Below are positions 7,596 to 16,866 of a DNA stretch of 48,087 nucleotides, in pieces. The first letter of the stretch is position 1. Each line of letters starts with the position of its first letter. The notes under the pieces were generated by a model that had not been told where the DNA came from, ran no database searches, and worked only from the letters and a program-made list of their open reading frames with translations. The stretch is from JAHEJA01 sp965657215. Its GTDB lineage: Bacteria > Pseudomonadota > Alphaproteobacteria > Rhodobacterales > Rhodobacteraceae. The stretch spans positions 1 through 48,087 of the forward strand of contig CBFHNR010000020.1 of the NCBI GenBank assembly GCA_965657215.1. Direction: 5' to 3'. The position numbers and the translations under genes were made by a program.

Positions 7596-9251
7596 TTAGC
7601 GCGTAAACTTCTTATGTTTCATACGCTTAGGCTCTAGGGCATCTGGGCCTAGGCGACGTTTCTTGTCTTCTTCATAAGCGCTAAAGTCGCCTTCAAACCA
7701 TTCCACATGCGCATCACCCTCAAAGGCCAAGATATGCGTACAAATCCGATCAAGGAAGAAACGGTCGTGTGAGATGACCACGGCGCAGCCTGCGAAATCG
7801 ACCAAGGCGTCTTCGAGGGCGCGTAGCGTTTCAACGTCCAAATCGTTGGTCGGTTCATCGAGGAGAAGCACATTGCCCCCCTCTTTCAACAAACGCGCCA
7901 TATGCACACGATTGCGTTCCCCGCCTGACAACAGGTTCAATGGTTTTTGCTGATCGCCGCCTTTGAAATTGAACGCCGAGCAATAGGCGCGGCTGTTCAT
8001 TTGGGCATCCCCAAGTTGGATGATTTCCGCCCCGCCCGAGATTGCTTCCCATACGGTTTCGCCATCGATCAAATCATCACGAGATTGATCCACATAAGAC
8101 AGTTGAACCGTGTCGCCGTAGCTGACGGTTCCTTCATCTGGGGCTTCTTGACCGGTGAGCATTTTGAACAGGGTGGATTTACCTGCGCCGTTAGGACCGA
8201 TCACGCCGACGATGCCGCCCGGGGGCAAGGCAAAGGACAGGTCTTCGACCAAGAGCTTGTCACCCATCGCTTTTTTCAGGCCGTCAACTTCGATTACTTT
8301 GCCGCCCAAACGGGGGCCATTGGGGATGACGATCTGAGCGCGGGTGATTTTATCGCGCTCGGATTGGTTGGCCAATTCGTTATAGGAATTGATACGCGCC
8401 TTTTGCTTGGCTTGGCGGGCTTTTTGACCCTGACGCATCCATTCCAATTCGCGTTCCAGCGTTTTCTGGCGGGATTTGTCCTCGCGGGCTTCTTGGGCCA
8501 AACGTTTGGATTTCTGTTCGAGCCATGCGGAATAGTTGCCCTCATAGGGGATGCCGCGACCGCGATCGAGTTCAAGGATCCAGCCCGTGATATCATCAAG
8601 GAAATAACGGTCGTGCGTGACGATCAGAATGGTGCCTTTGTAGTCGATAAGGTGCTGTTGCAGCCATGCGATGGTTTCGGCGTCCAAGTGGTTGGTCGGT
8701 TCGTCAAGCAAGAGCATATCAGGCGCCTGCAGCAACAATTTGCACAAGGCAACGCGGCGACGTTCACCCCCTGAGAGGGAGGCAACATCGGCATCATCGG
8801 GGGGACAGCGCAGGGCCTCCATGCTGACGTCGATTTGGCTATCCAGATCCCAGAGGTTTTCCGCGTCGATCTTGTCCTGAAGCTCGGCCATTTCGTCGGC
8901 GGTTTCATCGGAATAGTTCATCGCCAATTCGTTATAGCGATCAAGGATGGCCTTTTTCTCAGCCACGCCCAACATCACGTTTTCACGCACGGATAGGGTT
9001 TCGTCTAGCTTGGGTTCTTGCGGAAGGTAGCCAACCTTGGCGCCCTCAGCGGACCATGCCTCACCGGTAAAGTCCTTGTCCATGCCGGCCATGATCTTCA
9101 TCAGGGTCGATTTACCCGCGCCGTTGACCCCAACGACACCGATTTTCACACCGGGAAGGAAGGACAGATGGATGTCTTCGAAACATTTCTTACCACCGGG
9201 ATAAGTCTTGGACACGCCCTGCATGTGATAAACGTATTGATAAGCTGCCAT
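7596..9251 (-). CDS. ettA: energy-dependent translational throttle protein EttA (ABC-F)
   Basis: The 551-residue soluble ABC-F protein has two ATPase cassettes. Walker A motifs are GVNGAGKST and GPNGAGKST, signatures are LSGGERRR and LSGGERNR, and Walker B motifs are LLLDEPTNHLD and LLLDEPTNDLD. The linker between the cassettes is the charged P-site tRNA-interaction motif region. Length and opening (MAAYQYVYHMQGVSKTYPGG) fit EttA, which binds the ribosomal E site and slows translation when ADP is high. The start was set at the ATG at 9251; a longer frame to 9437 has no family similarity and lies in the GC-rich intergenic island. It is monocistronic, with a hairpin after the stop. Confidence 0.96.
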   Translation of the reverse strand: MAAYQYVYHMQGVSKTYPGGKKCFEDIHLSFLPGVKIGVVGVNGAGKSTLMKIMAGMDKDFTGEAWSAEGAKVGYLPQEPKLDETLSVRENVMLGVAEKKAILDRYNELAMNYSDETADEMAELQDKIDAENLWDLDSQIDVSMEALRCPPDDADVASLSGGERRRVALCKLLLQAPDMLLLDEPTNHLDAETIAWLQQHLIDYKGTILIVTHDRYFLDDITGWILELDRGRGIPYEGNYSAWLEQKSKRLAQEAREDKSRQKTLERELEWMRQGQKARQAKQKARINSYNELANQSERDKITRAQIVIPNGPRLGGKVIEVDGLKKAMGDKLLVEDLSFALPPGGIVGVIGPNGAGKSTLFKMLTGQEAPDEGTVSYGDTVQLSYVDQSRDDLIDGETVWEAISGGAEIIQLGDAQMNSRAYCSAFNFKGGDQQKPLNLLSGGERNRVHMARLLKEGGNVLLLDEPTNDLDVETLRALEDALVDFAGCAVVISHDRFFLDRICTHILAFEGDAHVEWFEGDFSAYEEDKKRRLGPDALEPKRMKHKKFTR

Positions 9252-9640
9252 TGAGATGCTCCGCATTGAAACTGTGGTTTTTCGATGTGTTACAGGAATG
9301 GGCGGAGTGGGGCAATGGGGGAGCGCGCACCGCCGACCTCGGGGGGGCGGATCTTTGAGGGAAACGACGCGGTATATTTGTCCAGCACTGCCAAGGGGTG
9401 AGCAGATTGATAAGGTCGGCGATGCGCGGCGGTCCACGGACCGCTCTATCGCGCAGGCGTAGATTTTTCACCCCGCCTGTTGCGCAAGCAGCAGGCACGC
9501 GACTGCCCGCCCCACGGCGGGCGCGTTCCGCTCCCACCCGGGCAGCCGCTTCGCTATCAGATTTGAAAGTGCACTATTTTATTTCATCTTTTTGCAATAA
9601 TCGGTATCCACAGAGCCTAGGCGTAATTCTTTGGGGCGTG
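9252..9640. other. 389-bp divergent intergenic region with GC-rich hairpins
   Basis: This gap between ettA (minus) and nadD (plus) must hold both promoters. About 9300-9550 is much richer in GC than its surroundings and contains several perfect inverted repeats: GCGGTCC/GGACCGC (9429-9444), GCCCGCC/GGCGGGC (9505-9522), and CTGCCCG (9503-9509) pairing with CGGGCAG (9539-9545). The last two are mutually exclusive. No ORF in it looks coding. It could be a structured RNA, an interspersed repeat, or a remnant of foreign DNA. Confidence 0.5.
9503..9545. repeat. alternative GC-rich hairpins
   Basis: A 7-bp stem with 4-base loop (9505-9511 with 9516-9522) competes with a wider stem of 9503-9509 with 9539-9545. 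No T-run follows on either strand, so a terminator is unlikely. Confidence 0.5.
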
Positions 9641-10204
9641 ATGAAACAACGTATTGGACTTTTCGGCGGATCGTTTGACCCTCCCCATTCTGGGCATGTG
9701 GATTTTACTCTGCAGGCTCTTAAGCGGTTTGGGTTGGATCATCTGTGGTGGCTTGTGTCCCCTGGCAATCCCTTGAAACCTAACGGCCCTGCTCCGATGG
9801 AACATCGGATGAAAGCGGCGCGTGGGATCATGGATCATCCCAAAGTGACAATCTCTGATATCGAGGCCCGCATTGGTACACGGTACACGGCGCAAACCCT
9901 GCGTTATTTGGTGGATCGCAATCCGCATGTGCAATTTGTCTGGCTCATGGGGGCGGATAATTTGGGCCAATTCAATCAATGGAAAGAGTGGCGTTGGATC
10001 ATGGAGACCGTTCCGATCGGAGTTCTGGCCCGTCCCAAGTCGCGCTTGGATGCCTTGACCTCGCAGGCGGCCAAGACATATGCGCATCGACGCCTTCCCT
10101 CACATGCCTCGCATCTTTTGGGGCGCACGGATCACCCGATGTGGTGTTATGCCAATATGCCCTTAAACCCGATGTCGAGCACGGCCTTACGTGCATCCAA
10201 GTGA
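9641..10204 (+). CDS. nadD: nicotinate-nucleotide adenylyltransferase
   Basis: The 187-residue enzyme of NAD synthesis transfers AMP from ATP to nicotinate mononucleotide in the cytoplasm. The nucleotidyltransferase motif GLFGGSFDPPHSGH sits at the N-terminus (residues 6-19) and the C-terminal SST motif (MSSTALRASK) at the very end. MGADNLGQFNQWKEW is also typical of NadD. The length is slightly short but usual for Rhodobacteraceae. The start was set at the ATG at 9641 because family similarity begins there; the frame stays open back to 9398, but that part is the GC-rich intergenic island. A GTG directly before the ATG is also possible. Confidence 0.93.
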   Translation: MKQRIGLFGGSFDPPHSGHVDFTLQALKRFGLDHLWWLVSPGNPLKPNGPAPMEHRMKAARGIMDHPKVTISDIEARIGTRYTAQTLRYLVDRNPHVQFVWLMGADNLGQFNQWKEWRWIMETVPIGVLARPKSRLDALTSQAAKTYAHRRLPSHASHLLGRTDHPMWCYANMPLNPMSSTALRASK

Positions 10205-10290
10205 CAGTGTGGTCTAATTTCTAAGAAACTTCATTTTGCCTTTGCACTTTGGGTAAATTTTGCACAGTTTCCCCGCAGGAGGATGCGTGT

Positions 10291-11769
10291 GTGGCCGTGT
10301 TAAGGATTAGTCTTTTTGGTGTTTTGGCAATGTGCTTTGCCTCTCTCACTCTCGCCAATGCCCCTGACGTGTCCGAGCGCCCTGTTGCCCGGCCTGGATC
10401 AACCCCGCCACCCAGTCTAGAGCGGCTCATAGAGAGCACGAAATTTGACGGGGATTTGGGCGTGGCCTTGATTGATCTGTCCACGGGTGCCGTGATTGAG
10501 ACGCGCAATCAAAACATGCCCTTTGCGCCCGCCAGTGTGACCAAGGCGATTACAGGGATCTATGCTCTTGAAACGCTTGGCGCGGAATTCACGTTTGACA
10601 CCCAAGTTGCAATGGCGGGCGACCTCATAGGGTCCACTGTGCAGGGAGATTTGATCTTAATCGGGTCAGGGGATCCGACACTGGACACAGACGATTTGGC
10701 GCAATTGGCCCAAGCGGTCAAAGCCAAGGGGATCACCCGTGTCACAGGGCGGTTGTTGTATTATGGATCCTCCATGCCTCAGTTACGGGTAATTGATGCC
10801 TCTCAGCCAAGCTTTGTAGGCTATAATCCTGCGCTCTCTGGGTTGAATTTGAATTTCAACCGGGTGTATTTCGAATGGAAACGCGTGGGGTCCAGTTATC
10901 AGACAACTGTCGATGCCCGTTCTGAATTTCATCGGCCCAAGGTTTCCATTGCCCGTGTTGGGGTGACGGATCGGTCTGGTCCACTGTTTACCTATGACGC
11001 GCGAAACGGTGTTGATCACTGGAACGTGCGGCGCAATGCCTTGGGGAATGGAGGGGGCCGCTGGTTACCAGTGCGTGATCCTGCGCGCTACACTGCCGAG
11101 GTGTTTCGCTCTCTCTTGCGCACCTCAGGTGTTGAGATCGGCGCCTTGGCTGATGTGACACAGCTTCCCACTCATGTGCCCTTCGCCTCACACAAAAGCG
11201 CACCATTGTCTAAGATCGTAGAAGATATGTTGAAATATTCAACAAACCTGACGGCGGAACTTATTGGGCTGAGAGCCAGTCAAACAAGTGGACCTGTGGC
11301 GAGCTTATCCGAATCCGCGACAAGGATGCAGGAGTGGGCCCGGACAAAGCTTGGTATGAAAACAGCCCTCTTTGTGGATCACTCTGGATTGGGTGACAAA
11401 ACGCGCATCACCCCTGCGGATATGGTCCGCGCGTTAACGGCAAAGTTTGGACGTGATCCGATCTATGTTGAACGTCTCAAGCCCATTGCCGTGCGCGATT
11501 GGCAAGGTAACATCGACAAAGCAGCGCGTCACCGCATTCAGGCCAAGACTGGGACTCTAAATTTTGTGAGCAGCCTTGCGGGATATCTCAATGGCGAGGA
11601 CGGGCAAAATTTTGCATTTGTGATCTTTAGCCAAAACATGGATCAGCGCCGCACCACCCAAAACCCAAATATCGAAATGCCCAAAGGTGCGCGGACCTAT
11701 AACACGCGCGCCAGACGGTTGCAGAGGTCTGTTTTGACGCGTTGGGCCGAGCTTACGGACCTCCGCTAA
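10291..11769 (+). CDS. dacB: D-alanyl-D-alanine carboxypeptidase/endopeptidase (PBP4 type)
   Basis: The 492-residue periplasmic enzyme trims cross-linked peptidoglycan peptides. A signal peptide (about 1-24, ending ASLTLANA) is followed by the S13 peptidase fold with S82-V-T-K85 (nucleophile motif SxxK), S317-T-N319 (SxN) and K419-T-G421 (KTG). The large insertion between the first two motifs is characteristic of PBP4. The start was chosen at the GTG at 10291, with AGGAGG eight bases upstream and the signal peptide immediately after; a TTG at 10249 would add 14 unlikely residues. It converges with the TerB-like gene, stops only 1 base apart. Confidence 0.93.
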   Translation: MAVLRISLFGVLAMCFASLTLANAPDVSERPVARPGSTPPPSLERLIESTKFDGDLGVALIDLSTGAVIETRNQNMPFAPASVTKAITGIYALETLGAEFTFDTQVAMAGDLIGSTVQGDLILIGSGDPTLDTDDLAQLAQAVKAKGITRVTGRLLYYGSSMPQLRVIDASQPSFVGYNPALSGLNLNFNRVYFEWKRVGSSYQTTVDARSEFHRPKVSIARVGVTDRSGPLFTYDARNGVDHWNVRRNALGNGGGRWLPVRDPARYTAEVFRSLLRTSGVEIGALADVTQLPTHVPFASHKSAPLSKIVEDMLKYSTNLTAELIGLRASQTSGPVASLSESATRMQEWARTKLGMKTALFVDHSGLGDKTRITPADMVRALTAKFGRDPIYVERLKPIAVRDWQGNIDKAARHRIQAKTGTLNFVSSLAGYLNGEDGQNFAFVIFSQNMDQRRTTQNPNIEMPKGARTYNTRARRLQRSVLTRWAELTDLR

Positions 11770-11770
11770 G

Positions 11771-12196
11771 TCACGCCGTCATATGGCGCGCGCGGCTGCC
11801 ACGTTCGATCGCAGCGGCATGAAGGCGGTCAATCTTGAGCTCATAGCGCATTTCTTCAAGCAGGCGGAGTTCCGTTTCCAAAATCACTCCATCGGCCGCA
11901 GCAACATCACAGCACAAGGCATAGGCTGTTTCAAACAAGCGGTCTGGCAGATTATCCCGCACCAGACCAAAGAGGGCATCTAGCCCCTCTTCTTGTTCAA
12001 ACAGATCAAACACGACCTGCGACATGATATTCAGGCGATCTTGGTCATATTCTGCAAAGATTGGAAGGTTATTCACCGCCCCTTGGATTTTCACCAATTC
12101 TGACGTGCGGATATTTTCATCCGAAACAGTAATGGCCACCATGAGTGCGACCAAACAATCTTGTGCCGTCATTACGTGTGGAGCTTCGCGTGTCAC
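11771..12196 (-). CDS. TerB-like tellurite-resistance family protein
   Basis: The 141-residue, all-helical acidic protein matches the TerB/DjlA-N type fold: AQDCLVALMVAITVSDENIRTSE near the N-terminus and AALCCDVAAADG-like ALCCDVAAADGVILETELRLLEEM near the C-terminus form the repeated acidic metal-binding halves. Stand-alone TerB proteins of this kind are common in alphaproteobacteria and mostly of unknown function; tellurite resistance should not be assumed as no other ter genes are near. The GTG at 12196 has AAAGG eight bases upstream; an ATG at 12172 is an alternative. It is divergent from lysK over 116 bases. Confidence 0.8.
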   Translation of the reverse strand: MTREAPHVMTAQDCLVALMVAITVSDENIRTSELVKIQGAVNNLPIFAEYDQDRLNIMSQVVFDLFEQEEGLDALFGLVRDNLPDRLFETAYALCCDVAAADGVILETELRLLEEMRYELKIDRLHAAAIERGSRARHMTA

Positions 12197-12312
12197 GATG
12201 GTAACCTTTCACCTAAATGCAATACGTATAGAATATTGACCATTCCCGTCACTATCAATAGGTAGCGTGGACGTTTATCCCAATATGCGATGAAAAGAAT
12301 CGGAGAACCATC

Positions 12313-13887
12313 ATGTCTAATCTGCGCGACGCAGCAATGAGCTCAAAAGCTTGGCCGTTTGAAGAAGCGCGCCGTGTGCTCAAACGCTATGAAAAGTCGC
12401 CGCCAGAAAAGGGATATGTCCTGTTTGAAACAGGCTATGGTCCCTCTGGTTTGCCGCATATCGGAACCTTTGGCGAAGTTGCACGGACAACGATGATTTT
12501 GCGCGCGTTTCGGGAAATATCCGACATTCCAGCAAAGCTGATTTGTTTTTCCGATGACTTGGACGGCATGCGCAAGGTGCCTGGCAATGTGCCCAACCAA
12601 GACATGCTTCAGGAGCATCTGCAAAAGCCCCTGACTTCTGTGCCTGACCCCTTTGGCACGCATGATAGCTTTGGTGATCACAACAACGCGATGTTGCGCC
12701 GCTTTTTGGATACCTTTGGGTTTGAATATGAATTCTATTCGGCCACAGATTTTTACCGATCCGGTCAATTTGATGAGGTTCTCAAGCGCGCGGTAGAGCG
12801 CTATGATGATGTGATGAAAGTCATGTTGAAATCGCTCCGCGATGAACGGCGTCAGACCTATTCTATCTTTTTGCCAATTCACCCTGAAACCGGCCGTGTG
12901 ATGTATGTGCCGATGAAAGAGGTTAATGCCGAAACCTATACCATTACTTTTGACGACGAAGACGGCAAAGAATGGACGCTTCCTGTCACGGGGGGCAATG
13001 TGAAATTACAGTGGAAACCAGACTTCGGTGCGCGTTGGGCGGCCTTGGGTGTGGATTTTGAAATGTATGGCAAAGACCATTCCACGAATACGCCGATCTA
13101 TGACAAGATTTGCGAAATTTTGGGTCACAAGGCGCCTGAGCATTTCACCTATGAATTGTTCTTGGATGACAAGGGCCAAAAGATTTCGAAATCAAGCGGT
13201 AACGGAATTTCCATTGATGAATGGCTCACCTACGCGTCAACGGAATCTTTGTCCTATTTCATGTATCAAAAGCCAAAAACAGCCAAGCGCATGTATTTTG
13301 ACGTGATCCCCAAGGCAGTTGATGAATATCATCAACAGCTGCGCGCCTATGCGGGCCAAGATGAAACCGCCCGTTTGAACAATCCTGTCTTCCATATTCA
13401 TGGGCACAACGTTCCCGCGTCAGATATGGTTGTGCCTTTCTCGATGCTTCTGAACTTGGCGGCTGTGGCGAATGCGGATGAAAAGGACCAACTTTGGGGC
13501 TTCATCCAACGCTACGCACCCGATGCAACGGCCGAGAAGAACCCGCAGCTGGATCAAGCGGCCGGATTTGCGGTGCGCTATTACAATGATTTCGTCAAAC
13601 CAAACAAAACCTTCCGAGCGCCCACTGAGCTTGAGCGCGAGGCTTTGGTTGATCTGCGTGACCAACTCAAAGCCTGGGACGGGGGCTTGGATGCAGAAGA
13701 GCTTCAATCCCTTGTCTTTGCCTGCGGGCGTGACCGCTTTGATCCTCTTCGGGATTGGTTCAAGGCGCTCTATGAGGTTCTATTAGGTGCATCCCAAGGC
13801 CCACGGTTTGGCGGCTTTATCGCCCTTTACGGGGTCGATGAAACCATCGCGTTGATTGATGCAGGCCTCAACAGTGAGTTGATGTAA
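12313..13887 (+). CDS. lysK: lysyl-tRNA synthetase, class I
   Basis: The 524-residue enzyme charges tRNA-Lys. It is the class I (Rossmann) form: the HIGH-type motif is H49-I-G-T52 within YGPSGLPHIGTFGEV, and the KMSKS-type motif is K290-I-S-K-S294. This form is archaeal in origin and is the normal one in many alphaproteobacteria, so it is not recent transfer. The C-terminal third is the helical anticodon-binding cage. The start ATG has CGGAGAACC just upstream. A strong rho-independent terminator lies 37 bases past the stop, making the gene monocistronic. Confidence 0.95.
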   Translation: MSNLRDAAMSSKAWPFEEARRVLKRYEKSPPEKGYVLFETGYGPSGLPHIGTFGEVARTTMILRAFREISDIPAKLICFSDDLDGMRKVPGNVPNQDMLQEHLQKPLTSVPDPFGTHDSFGDHNNAMLRRFLDTFGFEYEFYSATDFYRSGQFDEVLKRAVERYDDVMKVMLKSLRDERRQTYSIFLPIHPETGRVMYVPMKEVNAETYTITFDDEDGKEWTLPVTGGNVKLQWKPDFGARWAALGVDFEMYGKDHSTNTPIYDKICEILGHKAPEHFTYELFLDDKGQKISKSSGNGISIDEWLTYASTESLSYFMYQKPKTAKRMYFDVIPKAVDEYHQQLRAYAGQDETARLNNPVFHIHGHNVPASDMVVPFSMLLNLAAVANADEKDQLWGFIQRYAPDATAEKNPQLDQAAGFAVRYYNDFVKPNKTFRAPTELEREALVDLRDQLKAWDGGLDAEELQSLVFACGRDRFDPLRDWFKALYEVLLGASQGPRFGGFIALYGVDETIALIDAGLNSELM

Positions 13888-13924
13888 CCGCATTGAGTTT
13901 GGCTTTGCCAAACACAGATACGTT

Positions 13925-13951
13925 AAAAGCAGGGCTTTGGCCCTGCTTTTT
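13925..13951 (+). terminator. rho-independent terminator of lysK
   Basis: AAAAGCAGGG, a short loop, then CCCTGCTTTTT: a perfect GC stem flanked by A and T runs, 37 bases after the lysK stop. The symmetric A/T flanks mean it could also work on the other strand. Confidence 0.9.
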
Positions 13952-14025
13952 CATTTTGGTTACATCCTGTTGATCGTTGAAATGGACTCAATTTGTCCTA
14001 GCTCCTTTATAGAAAGGGGAATGGC

Positions 14026-14430
14026 ATGCGATCATTTCTAGCCTCACTCTTGTTCATCTTGGCCTCGGTTACCTGTGTTTGGGCGACCCCGAATGAGCCT
14101 ATCCAAGCCACGATTTCCGCGCAGCTCGATGCCTTCGAAGACGATGATTTTGAGCGCGCCTTCACCTATGCCAGCCCCCGCATCCAGCAAATCTTTGGCA
14201 ACACCGCAAATTTTGCGAGCATGGTGCAACGCGGCTATCCCATGGTCTGGCGCAAGACATCGGTTCGGTTTTTGGACCTTACCCGATCTGGCAACGGCTA
14301 CGAGCAAGTTGTTCAAATCAAGGACGTACAGGGCGCTATTCATTTCTTGCAATATGAAATGATCCAAATTGGTCAAGAGTGGCGCATCAACGGCGTTGCT
14401 CTTCTTAAGGCTTCTGATTTCTCTGTGTGA
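14026..14430 (+). CDS. DUF4864 domain-containing exported protein
   Basis: The 134-residue protein has a signal peptide (about 1-20, cleavage near VWA-TP) and then the NTF2-like DUF4864 domain. IQATISAQLDAFEDDDFERAFTYASPRIQ and the closing EWRINGVALL are typical of that family. Members are small periplasmic proteins common in roseobacters with no assigned function. The start ATG follows GAAAGGGGAATGGC. The gene lies alone between the lysK terminator and the beta-helix gene. Confidence 0.85.
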   Translation: MRSFLASLLFILASVTCVWATPNEPIQATISAQLDAFEDDDFERAFTYASPRIQQIFGNTANFASMVQRGYPMVWRKTSVRFLDLTRSGNGYEQVVQIKDVQGAIHFLQYEMIQIGQEWRINGVALLKASDFSV

Positions 14431-14516
14431 CGCAACGGGCGCGCGCGTAGCCCCAAGCCGACGTTAAACCCTTGAAGATATCCCACCAGAAACATTCCGT
14501 TTCAAAAGGATATCTC

Positions 14517-16790
14517 ATGAGCATTTCCACTGATTTAATCGTCGCCCCTTTTTCAGAGGGGCTTGATCTTTGGTCCCGAGACAATGGTCAAGCTGGGTCT
14601 GAGACCTATGCCCAAGGGGACGGTGCCGCCTTCATCCCAGGGGATGCCGATTTTCAGGGATGCCTAGAGATTACAAAATCGCTCCCCACAGAAAAGCTGC
14701 GTTATATGCAGGCAACACCTATGGTGTTAGAGCGCTATATTCGTGTCTCTGCACGGGTCAAGCTGATCGCGGGCAATATGCCAAGCGCGCGCATTGCCGG
14801 ATATGCCTTGAATTCCAATGATCAACACGTCCCCGAAGTCCGCGCGGTCGGACCCAGCCAAACCTTGGACACCTATGGTAAGATTTTTGAAATCTCCGCC
14901 ACCATTGGGCCTGGCGCGCGCACTGGTGTGGATATGGTCTGGGGCGCTTTGCCGAAATCTGGTCACTTTGGATTAGATTTTGAAGGCAGCATCGGCGGCA
15001 TCATTCGCATTGATGACCTTCTCATCGAAGATGTGACGGATCACTTTATCCGAGACATGATCCCCTATGTTGATGTCCGCGATTTTGGGGCCTTGGGGGA
15101 TGGGGAAACCGATGATCGCATCGCCTTTCTTGCGGCGGATCAGGCGGCCAATGGGCGCACGATCTTGGTTCCAGAGGGTGATTTTTATATCGGTTCTGGC
15201 TGTTCCCTTTCGTCTCGTGTGGATTTTCAGGGTCGCATTCTTATGCCTGATGATGCCCCCCTCATCCTAAGCAAATCCTATCGCCTCACGACCTATATAG
15301 ATGCGTTCAAAAACGAAGAACTGGCCTTTAAAAAAGCGTTTCAAGCGCTGTTGAATAGTGGCGATCACGATAGTTTGGATTTGGGGGGACGGACGATTTC
15401 TTTGTCTGAACCTGTAGATATGCAAGCTGCCGTTGCCACCAAAGACACCTATGCCATTCGCCGCGTTATTCGTAACGGCCAATTCTATGCAACGGGTGAT
15501 GGTGACTGGGAACAAGACATCACTATAGCGCGCGCAAGTTACACTCCGCAAAACCCGCGACAATTGACATCTGTTCATCATATAATGGCTCTCTCTGAGG
15601 GGTCGTTGGTCACAGGTGCGGGTGTTGGGCGCGAGGTCTATGTCACCCGAATTGATGCCCAAAACAACGTGATCCACCTCTCAGAGCCCCTGTTTGACGC
15701 GGATGGCACCCAAGAGTTCACCTTTACGCGGTTCAAATACATGTTGGATTTCAGCGGTTTTGAAAAGCTCTCTAAATTTTCGCTGCAAAATGTTGAACTG
15801 CACTGCAATGGAGTGGCCAGTGGTGTGAGCCTCGCCAAAGAAGGCATCACCTTTAGCATGCGCGATTGCTTTATCACCCGACCGCGTCATCGGGGGATCA
15901 CCTCAAGCGGCAAAGGCTGCCAAGGCATGCTCATTGATCGCTGTCATTTTGTCACCGATGAGGGCCAAAGTGCCGCCCAAGATCGCGTGAGTATTGTGTT
16001 AAACGCCAGTGCGAACGATGTGAAATTGCGGGAAAACTGGGCCTCGCAATTCCGCCACTTTGCGATTTTGAGTGGTTCAAACAATATCATCAGTGGCAAT
16101 CATTTCTACCAAGGGGACGGGCGCGCCGATGGTATTCGCATGGCAGGCTTGGCTTTGACGCGTTCAAATTCGGCGAGCACGGTGGTTGGAAACTACATCG
16201 ACAATTGCTTTGTGGAATGGACAAATGAACATGACTCTAATCCTGACTTTGTTTCTGGCTTTGGGTTTTCGTCTCTTTCAATAAGCGACAATGTGTTCCT
16301 AAGTGGGGATGTGGCCCCTTGGTTTTCTTACATCGTCGTGAAACCCTATGGCACGGGGCATGGGGTATCGAATTTGACGGTCAACGGAAATAACTTCAGA
16401 TCCATCAATGGCCAAATCGACCGTGTCGAGCGCATTGATACCACCTATGCCGACCTAGATCGCAATCGGTTCTGGGATATCCAATTCATGGGTAATAATT
16501 TTAACAACATCTCGACCAAGACCGAGAACCCTCTGCGAGTCGTGCACAGTCAAAATTCGGCGGCGACAACTTGGACTGTAGAGAGCAACGCCGCTTTGCC
16601 GTTTTCGGGATATGCGCGCGATGTTCAGTCGATTGTCGCCCAAGGCCCTATTCGCACAGGGTCAAATCGAACGATTTATACGACTCCCTATATCGATACG
16701 GAAAAGGGGACAGGCAAAACTGCGGTTCATGTGAAATGGTCTGACACCGTCAAAGGCAAGATAGGCATCAGTTTGCGATGTGACACATAA
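14517..16790 (+). CDS. right-handed beta-helix protein, pectate-lyase superfamily
   Basis: The 757-residue protein has an N-terminal beta-sandwich-like part (about 1-175). A Pectate_lyase_3 region then opens with VDVRDFGALGDGETDDRIAF and VPEGDFYIG, and is followed by parallel beta-helix coils (NNIISGNHFYQGDGRADGIRM and similar) to about residue 640. This architecture is shared by polysaccharide lyases, phage tail spikes and roseobacter surface polysaccharide enzymes. No Sec signal is visible at the N-terminus, so it would stay inside or leave by another route (type I secretion is common for such proteins). The start was set at the ATG at 14517, with AAGGAT upstream; the frame opens earlier at 14472. 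Substrate unknown. Confidence 0.78.
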   Translation: MSISTDLIVAPFSEGLDLWSRDNGQAGSETYAQGDGAAFIPGDADFQGCLEITKSLPTEKLRYMQATPMVLERYIRVSARVKLIAGNMPSARIAGYALNSNDQHVPEVRAVGPSQTLDTYGKIFEISATIGPGARTGVDMVWGALPKSGHFGLDFEGSIGGIIRIDDLLIEDVTDHFIRDMIPYVDVRDFGALGDGETDDRIAFLAADQAANGRTILVPEGDFYIGSGCSLSSRVDFQGRILMPDDAPLILSKSYRLTTYIDAFKNEELAFKKAFQALLNSGDHDSLDLGGRTISLSEPVDMQAAVATKDTYAIRRVIRNGQFYATGDGDWEQDITIARASYTPQNPRQLTSVHHIMALSEGSLVTGAGVGREVYVTRIDAQNNVIHLSEPLFDADGTQEFTFTRFKYMLDFSGFEKLSKFSLQNVELHCNGVASGVSLAKEGITFSMRDCFITRPRHRGITSSGKGCQGMLIDRCHFVTDEGQSAAQDRVSIVLNASANDVKLRENWASQFRHFAILSGSNNIISGNHFYQGDGRADGIRMAGLALTRSNSASTVVGNYIDNCFVEWTNEHDSNPDFVSGFGFSSLSISDNVFLSGDVAPWFSYIVVKPYGTGHGVSNLTVNGNNFRSINGQIDRVERIDTTYADLDRNRFWDIQFMGNNFNNISTKTENPLRVVHSQNSAATTWTVESNAALPFSGYARDVQSIVAQGPIRTGSNRTIYTTPYIDTEKGTGKTAVHVKWSDTVKGKIGISLRCDT

Positions 16791-16866
16791 GGGCCCTTTG
16801 AACGAGACGAATTGAATTTCTGACAGGACGCCCTTACATAGAGAACAGCAAACGATTGGACCCTCT

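Noticed and set aside
7947..8774. Long open frame of 275 codons on the plus strand opposite ettA
   Set aside because: It mirrors the well-conserved ATPase cassettes of EttA in another frame and shows no family similarity; it is a shadow caused by codon bias.
9398..9640. Extended N-terminus for NadD
   Set aside because: The added 81 residues are arginine/proline-rich translation of the GC-rich island; NadD similarity begins at the ATG at 9641.
11771..12196. Tellurite resistance locus
   Set aside because: Only a stand-alone TerB-like gene is present, with no other ter genes, so a resistance role is not supported.
12313..13887. Class I lysyl-tRNA synthetase as recent transfer from archaea
   Set aside because: The class I enzyme is the normal form in many alphaproteobacteria, and base composition is like the neighbours.
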